This document shows positions 1-8,580 of a stretch of DNA of 64,000 nt, piece after piece. Below the pieces are notes generated by a model. It was not told the origin of the DNA and made no database searches. It worked only from the letters and a program-made list of their open reading frames with translations. Within the stretch, counting starts at the first letter, position 1. Each line of letters starts with the position of its first letter. This DNA is from Schizochytrium sp. CCTCC M209059. Taxonomy: Eukaryota; Sar; Bigyra; Thraustochytrida; Thraustochytriidae. The stretch covers positions 85,176-149,175 of the forward strand of contig KN805447.1 of the NCBI GenBank assembly GCA_000818945.1, read 5' to 3'. The position numbers and the translations under genes were made by a program.

Positions 1-2
1 CT

Positions 3-614
3 GTCGAGAACGCGGCAGCCTTTCTTTCGCACGTCAAGCTTGATCTCGAACGCTTTGCCGTCCTACGCGACCTTATCTTTGCCGTGCCGCGCTGCCTTTC
101 GCCCGAAGAGTGCGCTGCCTGGATCGCCTGGGGAGAAAAGCGTGGCTTTGCCTCGGCCAAGCAAGCGTCCAGCGCCGGCTTTGCCTTCCGTGACAACGGC
201 AGAATCAGCGTTCACGACCCCGAAATTGCTGCCATCATCTTTCAAAGGCTTCGTGGTGTCGTCCCGGCTGAGATCGACGGCCGCAAGGCCGTCGGCTGCA
301 GCCCCAACATTCGTCTCTACAGATACGCCACGGGCCAACGCTTTGGCAAACACATTGACGAGTCCAACTTTGAGCAGGATTTAGACGCCTGGTCAGAGTT
401 TACGCTTCTCTTTTACCTCAACGACGAAGGGCTCGACGGCGGCGAAACCGTCTTTTACAGCGGCAACACGGGCACCAAAGAAGCACTGCGTGTACCTCCT
501 GCGCAAGGCCTCGCTCTGTTGCATTGGCACGGTGATCGCTGTCTTGTTCACGAAGGAGCGAACGTACGCGCCGGCGTCAAGTATCTTCTACGTTCTGACG
601 TCTTGTACAGATAA
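3..614 (+). CDS. 2-oxoglutarate/Fe(II) oxygenase, prolyl 4-hydroxylase-like (5' partial)
   Basis: The frame is open from the left edge of the window with no start codon, so the N-terminus lies outside; the stop is TAA at 612-614. The visible ~203 residues form the jelly-roll core of a 2OG-Fe(II) oxygenase of the prolyl-4-hydroxylase type. The iron triad is recognisable: H-x-D in GKHIDES, and a distal His in CLVHEG. A C-terminal KYLLRSDVLYR supplies the basic residue that normally holds 2-oxoglutarate. The strand preceding HxD (PNIRLYRYATGQRFGKH) and FTLLFYLND are typical of the family. Substrate cannot be told from sequence; related eukaryotic proteins hydroxylate proteins or act as orphan oxygenases. 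The lpxK ATG follows only 25 bases after the stop, unusually close for two eukaryotic genes on one strand. Confidence 0.85.
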   Translation, partial: VENAAAFLSHVKLDLERFAVLRDLIFAVPRCLSPEECAAWIAWGEKRGFASAKQASSAGFAFRDNGRISVHDPEIAAIIFQRLRGVVPAEIDGRKAVGCSPNIRLYRYATGQRFGKHIDESNFEQDLDAWSEFTLLFYLNDEGLDGGETVFYSGNTGTKEALRVPPAQGLALLHWHGDRCLVHEGANVRAGVKYLLRSDVLYR

Positions 615-639
615 AGAGACCTTTTTTCTGTTCGACTCA

Positions 640-1776
640 ATGCCCGGTGTTAGGCATTTTCAATCTCTCAGACTTTGCTTTGAACGTCGCGTGCATGGTC
701 ACAACACGTGGCCGCTGCTTGCTCGCCCCGTTCTTTTTGGACTTTCGCTCGTGTGGCGAGCAGCTGCCCGCGCACACAGGCTTTTGTACACACAACTACT
801 TCCTGACGTATTTTCCTCGCGTCTGCCCGTGCCACTCGTGATCAGTGTGGGCAATGTCTCTGTTGGAGGCACGGGAAAGACCCCCATGGTTGAATTCATT
901 GGCAGGACCCTTGCGAAAGGCAACGAGCCACCAAAGTCGTTTGGATCAGGTTGCATGATTCTCATGCGGGGCTACGGTGAAGACGAGGAATTTGAGCTCA
1001 AGGCAAATCTTCCCGCGGCAAAAATTGTCGCTGGTCCAAACCGTGCGCAACTTGCACAGGATGCTCTTTGCGAGTCGGCCACATCGAGTGACAATGTCTC
1101 GACAATCATCCTCGACGACGGCTTGCAACATTATCAGCTCAAGCGTGATTTCAACGTGGTCATGGTCAATGCCCTACGCGGCTGCGCGGGTGCATACGCC
1201 AACACACTTCCTTACGGTGCACTTCGCGAACCGTGGGCAAGCGGACTAGCGCGCGCTGATGCTGTCGTGCTTCACCATGCAACATCGGTGTCTGCGCAGG
1301 GCCTTGTCGCGCTCCGTGACGCGCTTGCAAAGATTCAGCCAGATTTGCGCTTCTTCGCATCCGAGATGCGGCCAGTCAGTCTCTACCAGGGCAAGATGCC
1401 TTCGCGTATCATATGTTTGACTGGAGTCGGCTGTCCGGAAAGCGTCGAGAGAATGGCGCAGCGCGTTTTCGCGCGTGGAGGCAAAACGCCTGAAATCGAA
1501 ATGCGCGTCTTCGGGGATCACCACGCGTTCGATGTTAAGGAACTGACAGCCGTGCGCGCAGCTGCACGTCGAAAATCGGCCTTGGTTGTCACCACAGCCA
1601 AGGACTATCACCGCACGCCGGGTCTCTTTCACCAGTTTTTTCAGGAAAATAACCTTTTCGTCATGCGCGCGCGGCTCGAACTCATTGATCAAGATGCGGT
1701 TGAGGCATTTACCGCTCTCGTGCAGGCAAAGAAAAGAAGGGACATGAAGAGAAAAGAACAGTCTAACAGCAAATAG
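640..1776 (+). CDS. lpxK: tetraacyldisaccharide 4'-kinase (LpxK family)
   Basis: LpxK transfers phosphate from ATP to the 4' position of the lipid A disaccharide precursor, in bacteria at the inner membrane; plants carry an organelle-associated homologue. The 378-residue protein starting at ATG 640 has the usual family length. It shows an N-terminal hydrophobic/amphipathic stretch (WPLLARPVLFGLSLVW), the Walker A loop GNVSVGGTGKTP near residues 71-82, a DDGLQH motif near residue 158, a GDHHAF motif, and TAKDYHR matching the conserved T-x-KD segment. The frame is open upstream to 490 but that part overlaps the oxygenase gene in another frame, so ATG 640 is preferred. The 3' end lies 52 bases from the convergent ligase gene. 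Whether a lipid A-like product exists here is unknown; an organellar role as in plants is an inference. Confidence 0.88.
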   Translation: MPGVRHFQSLRLCFERRVHGHNTWPLLARPVLFGLSLVWRAAARAHRLLYTQLLPDVFSSRLPVPLVISVGNVSVGGTGKTPMVEFIGRTLAKGNEPPKSFGSGCMILMRGYGEDEEFELKANLPAAKIVAGPNRAQLAQDALCESATSSDNVSTIILDDGLQHYQLKRDFNVVMVNALRGCAGAYANTLPYGALREPWASGLARADAVVLHHATSVSAQGLVALRDALAKIQPDLRFFASEMRPVSLYQGKMPSRIICLTGVGCPESVERMAQRVFARGGKTPEIEMRVFGDHHAFDVKELTAVRAAARRKSALVVTTAKDYHRTPGLFHQFFQENNLFVMRARLELIDQDAVEAFTALVQAKKRRDMKRKEQSNSK

Positions 1777-1828
1777 TGGGAAATCTGACCTTGCTTTTTT
1801 TTGGTTTGTAGCAGACCGATTGATTTTA

Positions 1829-4800
1829 TTATCGCCGGGTTTGCTTCAGAAACATGTCAACGAGCTGCGCCGGCGTTGTTGCATCCTCTGGGCGCTTGTC
1901 CTCGCGGACGCGAATAAAACGCGGAAATCGCACGGAGAGGCCACGCGGGTGCACGTCGCCGTTTCCGTCGGGGACAAGGCCACGTGCCGCAGTCGCGTTC
2001 TCGGAAAGCGTAAGTTCGGCGCCTCGTATTTCCCAGACCTGACACGCACGAAACCATGCGCTTGGACGGTGCTCGGCGTCAAAATCAATTGGCTTTTGCT
2101 TAAGCGTGCGTGCCTCGACACCGTCACCGTCTCCATCTTCATGCTCCTCATCGCCAACATCGGCATGTCCTACATTTGTGCCCGGCGGGACACCGGATGC
2201 AGCATAGAATTCATTTTGCGACGCGTAGAATGCATCCGTGAACCCTGACATGACCTTGCACACTGCCCGAAAGACTTCTTCTTCGGGATCCCAGCAGGCA
2301 AGCAAGAATGGCGACCACCACTTGGCTTTGCGGCCATTCCCATGCCAAGCCCCGATCGGGACGAGGTCAAGAGTGTCAGCAAGGCCCCCACCGACGAGCT
2401 GATCACTTACGCCCTGGTCCAGAATATAGTCTTGCTTCAACTTGAGCCAAACACTACTGCGGTAATTGGGTTGATACGTCGCGCCTGGATCGTCAAGAAG
2501 CTTGGCCATCAAGCCTTCACAGCTGGCGTGCAAAGCCTGTTGCATGAGCGTTGTCATTGCCTCCACCTCCCGATCGCGATTCTCGGCCCCAACGGGATCA
2601 AAGTCCTGAGAACTGACGAGCCCAAAGCGTCCAGGCAGCGAATCAAAAACGTCCGCGAGTTTGGCCCGACGCTTCCGCAAGGTTTCTTGCAGAAGAGGCT
2701 CTCCATCGTAGGCAATGAGATCAAAAGCAAACACGCAAACGGAGACCTTGGCGTCTATCTCGACGCCCTGTTCATTTTTGCGGGTCCGCGTGCTCAGCGT
2801 CTGAAATGGCAAGATCTTGGGCGTATCCGATGACCGGTCTACGGCAACCACTTCAGCATCAAGGATAAAAGATTTTCCGCTCTTTTCCTTTTGAGCGTCG
2901 CGCATTATGCCCGCAACTTCAGGAAATCCACTCGTGCAGTCGCGACAGTGCCGACTGTAGATGCGTAGCTCCCCTTGGCTATCTGCATGGACCTGGATGC
3001 GTTGGCCGTCATACTTGTACTCGCAAGTAAAGGCCCCGCGTCCCTCGAAAGCGTCCATGAACTCTTCAACGCCATGACAGACATTGGCGAGCATGGGTCT
3101 TACAGGGATGCCTGGCGTCATTGTGCAAGCTTCCTCAAGACCTCTGATGCCTCCGCGTAGAAGGCCGCTGACGAAACGAGACATGTCAGGCGCGCAGTTG
3201 AAGGCGGTCCGCGACCTTCCCAGAGCCTCGGCACTGACCTCTTCAGAACGGTCTCGCAGCGAGGCCTCGGCAAAGGCATCGAGAATCGAGGCCTCGCTCG
3301 CGCCGACGCGGAGATTTCGAATGAGCATGCGAACGAGAAAACGGGTCTCTTCACCTACGCATTGTCTGAGAAGCTTCAAGACCCAGTCTGTGCGTCGCTT
3401 TTTCGATCCTGCGCCTGACTCTTTGCTGATTTTATGTAGGGTGTCAAACACGGTGGTCACTGTCAGCGGGGTTGGCTTGCGTCCAAAGAGGGTTCGTTGA
3501 CTCGTCTTGCACATGAAGGCCACGTCGCCGAGGTCGCCAGTCTCCTTGTAGAGTTTGCTCATTTCCGCCGAAGTCGTTCCGGTAGCCTTTCGCACGGCAT
3601 CCGACACGATACTTCCCCCCACAGATAGCTCTATTCCCTCATACTCGTTAGCGATGCGCCCCATTGCTAATGAAAGCATTTTGACAAGCGTTTCCGTGTC
3701 CTGTGAGGCCCAGAGACCGCAGCGGAAGGCGTTGACAAGCACAGTGTGCTTCTTGAGTCGTTTGGTCGTCTCTGACGCGAGACGTAACGCTTCCACAAGG
3801 ACACCGAATGGGATCGAGCCTTGACGAGGGCCCGAGGGGGTGAACGAGTCCTCGCTCAAGGTAAGATCAGGCACGCTCACCTCAACCTGAGTCGACAGCT
3901 TTGACGCATCACTACCAGGGCCGCCAGACTCTCGCAATGTTGCCGAGGAAAAGGAAGACGAAGGACTCGATCCAACCTTGTCCCAGGTCCCCGACGGATT
4001 TACATTGTCCGTCTCTGGGGGTCGACTCGACGAGTCGGGAGACACTTTGACATTTGCCAGCCTCGTAGCCTTGCCCTGCGATGCGACTGCGCTTCCCTGC
4101 ATCAAAGTGTCGTCCTCTTTGGCTTCCGTGTTCGAAGTCACCATTGAAGTTTTCGTAGACCCTTTATTTCCTGCAAAGTTGAAGCCGAAGAGCGTCCCCT
4201 TTGACGTAATTGGTGGCTTGGCCTTCTTCTTCTGAGGAGGCGACTGCGTCTTGCGAGATTTTCGATCAGCTGTCTGGCCCTCTCGTTGCTTCTTGGCGGC
4301 ATGCGCGGTGATAGGATTCAGTGTTCCGCACATTTCACATGCTGATCTTGCATTATCTGCGTTGAGAAAGGTACATGCCGGGCAGCTCCATGCTGAGGAG
4401 TGTTGTTGCTGCACTTCTGAAACAAGTCGCTCTTTTTTCTTTGGCTTGGGTGGAGGCTGTCGTATCGATTCTTCGACAATGACCACCTCTTCTTCATCAT
4501 CCTCGTCTGTCTGCTGACGAGATTCTCGTGAGTCGCTGCCCAATGAAGAAACGTCTTTTGGGGTCTTGATACAAGTTTCCGCGCTTCTTTCACCTGGTGT
4601 GCTTTCGCTTGACTTGGCCCGGCCAAAAGCAGCAAAAAATTTGCGTTTGGCCTTGCTGGAGTCGATCTGATGACGGAATAAATGAACGATTTTGCGGCGG
4701 TGCTCCGGGTTCGAAAACACCGTCGGCGATATTCGTCTTGGTTTAAGAAAGCCGACGAACTCGGTGAGCTCCGGAAAATTGGAGTGTTCTGAGTAGGGAA

Positions 4801-6085
4801 TCAGATTCACTACAAAGTTCCCTTCGTCGTTAACGCGCGAGCGATTGAGTTTGTTCCAGTTCGAGGATTCTGCCCATCCCGTGGGAATAAAAGCAATAAC
4901 CCTGTCAAAGCGAAAGCCCGTCTCGACGCGGATCTTATCAATGTAGGCCTGCACCGCGTTGAAGTTTGGCTGAAAGTAAGGCCACACGTCGCCGGCCGCA
5001 CCCATTCGACACATGTGCACTTGCGCTGTGCGATCATCGGTTAGCAAGTCTGCTCGTGCAGGCGGAAGCTTGAGACAGCTCATGACCGTGCGCTTTCTCT
5101 CTGATGCATAGACGCCTTTTGCTCCAATTGCCTCTGCAATACCAAAGACGATGCGCTCCTTCCCAATGGTATACGCGGAGACCATGACCAGGGTGTTTGC
5201 GTCTCGATCAGCTTCGACAAAATCTTTGGCTTCGGAAGCAGCTTTGGCGATGGACTCTTGCTGAGTGGGAAATACATGCTTTGGATTTGCATACGTCGAG
5301 TCGAGAAAGATCGTGTCGAGCTTGTTGCGCACATTCAGAAGAGCTGGAAAGTCTTGCATGCGTGGTGCGTAGCGCATGTCTCCGCAATGCAGGAAAAGCT
5401 CTTGATCGGCATGTCGGCGCACAAGAAGCATTGCAGACCCAGGGGCATGATTGGCATCAATGAACGTTACGGAAAAGCCATCAAATTCCACTTCGATATC
5501 AAACGGATGCGCTTGAACGAGACTTGGATTTACCCCCATGACGCGGACGAGCAAGTCCGCAGTAATCTCTGTACAGTGCACGATGCTTGTACTCCATTGG
5601 TCCGACAGACCGGAATAGCTGAGCCAAGGAGTAGAGGAGAAGACGAGATAGAATGGAAGGCGAAAGCGTCAACGTTAGTAAAAGAGATTCCAGTAAGAAC
5701 GAAGCAGGCATGGAGACTGAAGCAAGACCAACTTTGCCGCTCCCGTGGGTATTCGATGCGAATTGAGCCGGAGGAGGAAGATCCCGAAAACGTACTGGTC
5801 ACCGTGAAAGTGCGATAGAAAGCGCACAAAGGGCAGGGCCTCGAGACCGCCGCCATCGTCGTCTGCGTCTTTAAAGGTCTTTACGTCTTTTCCTCTGCTG
5901 CGTCTCGCCGGCTCAGGGTCGGCGCTCAAAGTTCGTGCAGCTCGTGTTCCCTCAATAGCCGCGCGCGCTGCCGCCGTGCGCGGGACAAGCTGCAGGATGT
6001 CGCCTCGCACCGCCGCCAGCGACCTAAAGTAGTCCACGAGGCACCACGTCCCCGGCACTACGTGGGCATCTCCCGCGCCGTTCAT
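1829..6085 (-). CDS. LIG6: SNM1/beta-CASP nuclease - zinc finger - ATP-dependent DNA ligase fusion (LIG6 type)
   Basis: Two exons on the minus strand: 6085-5796 and 5618-1829, intron 5795-5619 (177 bases; donor CA/GTACGT, acceptor CTCAG/C, TACTAAC-like branch site). Splicing joins CA to C and recreates the metallo-beta-lactamase motif HFHGDHYSG, which the unspliced frame lacks (HFHGDQY); this is strong support. The predicted protein is about 1359 residues. Order: MBL/beta-CASP domain (HxHxDH near residue 92; CGDMRYAP; FLDSTYANP; beta-CASP YSEHSNF), an acidic serine-rich linker, one RanBP2/NPL4-type finger (WSCPACTFLNADNARSACEMCG, two C-x2-C pairs) near residue 505, then a ligase I-type DNA-binding and adenylation core with the nucleotidyl lysine in EYKYDGQR (about Lys965) and an OB fold. 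Plant DNA LIGASE 6 has the same SNM1-ligase fusion and acts in DNA repair. ATG 6085 is chosen because VPGTWCLVDYFR follows; an in-frame ATG at 6136 is the alternative. Confidence 0.9.
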
Positions 6086-6704
6086 GCTGGCCTGCCCTGT
6101 CTGCGCGCCTCGCTCCAGCGGAGTACACGAGCGCACGAGCGCGAGAGAGTTGCCTCGGTGGGCCTCGCGACGAGTCTTGCATTTGCTCTCTCTTACCGCC
6201 TCCTCTTTGCCTCGGAGCTTCGCAGTTCTTTACGGGGACCCCCGTCCCCGAACACACCTTTCGCACACCATCCCCACGGGCACAGCAGTCCCCGATACGT
6301 CGCACACCTTGGCGCACACCTCCACTTCGCGCACCCCCCTTTCCCCCCACGCTCATCTTCCCTCCGTTCCCCACTTCTTTCCCGCGTCCCGACCCCTTCG
6401 GCTAGGGTTAGGGTATTACGCCCGCACAGGACCCTGTGCAGTTTATAGTAGTAGAACATGGAGCCTTGCACGGGTCCGGTGAAGGGGGCGGGGCTGGCGA
6501 GGGGAAAGAACGCGGAGGGAGAACGGGCCCGTGGAGGGAGCAGGGGAGTGGGTGGCGGCAGGGCGGGAAAAGAACGGGGAGAAATCAGGGGCGCCGAGCG
6601 AGGCGAGGCGAGGCAAGGCAGTCTCGCAAGCAGTTTGGGTTGGCGCGCGTGCGAGGAGCAGCGGAGGACCCGGAGCGAGGAGCGAGCGCAAGCGAGCGAG
6701 CAAG
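6086..6704. promoter_or_regulatory. divergent promoter region between LIG6 and eS26, with a telomere-like box
   Basis: About 620 GC-rich bases separate the head-to-head starts of the ligase and ribosomal protein genes. Positions 6403-6413 read TAGGGTTAGGG, the same core as the plant telo-box that is common in ribosomal protein and translation gene promoters. Pyrimidine-rich stretches lie at 6320-6400. No TATA box is apparent. Long overlapping frames on both strands here are compositional. Confidence 0.5.
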
Positions 6705-7507
6705 ATGGTGCTCAAGCGGAGAAACCATGGCCGCAACCGCAAGGGCCGCGGCTCCCAGGGCGTCTCGGTCGTCTGCGATGGCTGCGGCGGCCGCCCCCCC
6801 AAGGACAAGGCCGTCAAGCGGTTCCAGGTCCGCAACATGGTGGACAGCAGCTCCATGCGTGATATCCGTGAGGCATCTGGTAAGTGATTCGTCCTTTTCT
6901 TAATCATCATCGTCGTCTTTGTCATTGGGATCGTCATTATATCTGGCCATGTCGTCGTCGTCGTCGTCTCGTCTCGTCTCGTTTCGTGGTGGCCGACTCG
7001 TTCGTCGTCAATATTTACTGTGCTGCCGTTGCTGTAGCTGCTTTTTCTTGATGAAGACGTTCTCCGTCTACGCCTCTGCATCTGTTCGAGCCTTTTTCAC
7101 TCTCCCCGCGTTCATCTCCCATTTTCGTGGCTTCAAGCCGAAGGACAGAACGCGGGGAGAGTGAGCGGTTGCGGTGCATGGAGAGTGTCTATGTTGAAAG
7201 GGAGATAGACTCGTGAATTGAACGAACGAACGAACAAACGAGCAAACGACAGACATCGATTTCCGCATGGATGAATGGATAAAAACAACATGCAAAGATG
7301 CATGCGCGCATCAGAGTGACTGACTTTTACCCATTATTCTTTTGCTTTTGCCTTACAGCGTACGAGAACTACCAGGTCCCGAAGATGTACCTGAAGATGC
7401 AGTACTGTGTCGGCTGCGCCGTCCACCGCCGCGTCGTGCGTGGCCGCGCCCGCGAGGCGCGCAAGATCCGCGACCCGCCCCCCCGCCGCCCCTTTGCCCG
7501 CAAGTAA
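6705..7507 (+). CDS. RPS26: 40S ribosomal protein eS26
   Basis: Two exons, 6705-6879 and 7359-7507, with a 479-base intron (GTAAGT donor at 6880, CCTTACAG acceptor ending at 7358, a CTGAC branch-like site shortly upstream). Joined they give 107 residues, beginning MVLKRRNHGRNRKGRG and ending PPPRRPFARK, the usual eS26 length and pattern. A zinc-site pair (VVCDGCGG and YCVGCAVH) matches the C-x2-C...C-x2-C arrangement of eS26. The junction reads EAS-AYENYQVPK, aligning with the family. eS26 sits at the mRNA exit channel of the small subunit. The TAGGGTTAGGG box lies about 290 bases upstream of the ATG. The protein continues uninterrupted on both sides of the intron, so the model is firm. Confidence 0.96.
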
Positions 7508-8580
7508 ACACATTAAGCGCTTGTGGAGTTATTCGATTCGCTCACTTTGTTTCTCCTGTTGTTTTGCTTCTCGCGTGACCTGAGGTCACCCACGTCCACG
7601 CATGCTTGAATAAAACTCGATTGGAGGTTCAAACAAAGTGGCAAGGCCTGACGCATAGTATGTGTGAAAGGGCCTTGTTTACTCCTGCCTCGAGGCGGCT
7701 GACGTTCGCAAATCCTGTATAGGCTCACGTACACGAACGAGAACGAATCAATCTTGCTCGAATCCTGTTCCTCCCTTTCCCCTTGTCTTGTATGCCTTTT
7801 CCCTTTTTCTTTTTTTTTTTTGTAATAAAAATGTCGTGGAAAGACTTGCGGTAGCCTAATGCCAACCTTTGCACGTGCCCAGGCACACGTTGAGCCACTC
7901 TCATTGCCAGAGTCAGCTTGCTCTCACGCTCGTCCGGCGCAGCTCATAGATGCAGAACAGGAGGGGTCGTAGTGGGCAATTTTTCTGGATGTGATGGATG
8001 CTAGACGACAGTGTTGGCTACAGTCCGGCCATCCTTTTTACTCATGTCATCATGGCGACTTTCGCACAGATTCACACATCATGCGCGCATGGTGGCTGAC
8101 CGACGCATTTTCTTTCCGAACCTTTGTTCTATATTTCCTGCTCCTGCGTCCTGACGACCACGTTATAAAGTGCCGCGCTCTGCAGTGCAATGCGTATGCT
8201 CTCTGCAGCTGCAGATGGCCGCTTCCTCCTCCTGATTTCTGGGTCGTTGATCTGCCAACAACGCTCTTCGAGCTTGCTCTTTTTCTCCCCCTTCATGACC
8301 GACGAACGGGCGGGCCATTGTCATGCCGTCGACCAAGTGGTTGCTCGCAGTCACCACTTCCATGCACACAAACATACCTACAACCGTATCACGATCGAAA
8401 CTTTTCATTAGTTCTGGGGTTTATCACTTTTCATTTTTCCTTCGGTCGATTTTGGCAGCCTTCCAGCCGCTTGGACAATGGCCTCCTTCTCGTTGCTTTT
8501 TCGGAGTCGGCGTGGTCTTTTCGCTTGCTACCATGCATAATGCACATGTGAGCATCCATTTATCTTGTACGAGACACAGA
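7508..8580. other. intergenic region, no supported gene
   Basis: About 1.07 kb between the eS26 stop and the polycystin-like stop. It holds the eS26 3' UTR, AATAAA-like signals at 7609 (AATAAAA) and 7824 (AATAAAA), and a T-rich tract at 7800-7822. A 186-codon frame at 7991-8551 has no recognisable domain and an odd composition. Confidence 0.5.

Noticed and set aside
7991..8551. 186-codon ORF between eS26 and the polycystin-like gene
   Set aside because: Unusual Cys/His/Phe composition, no domain, and overlapping frames on both strands.
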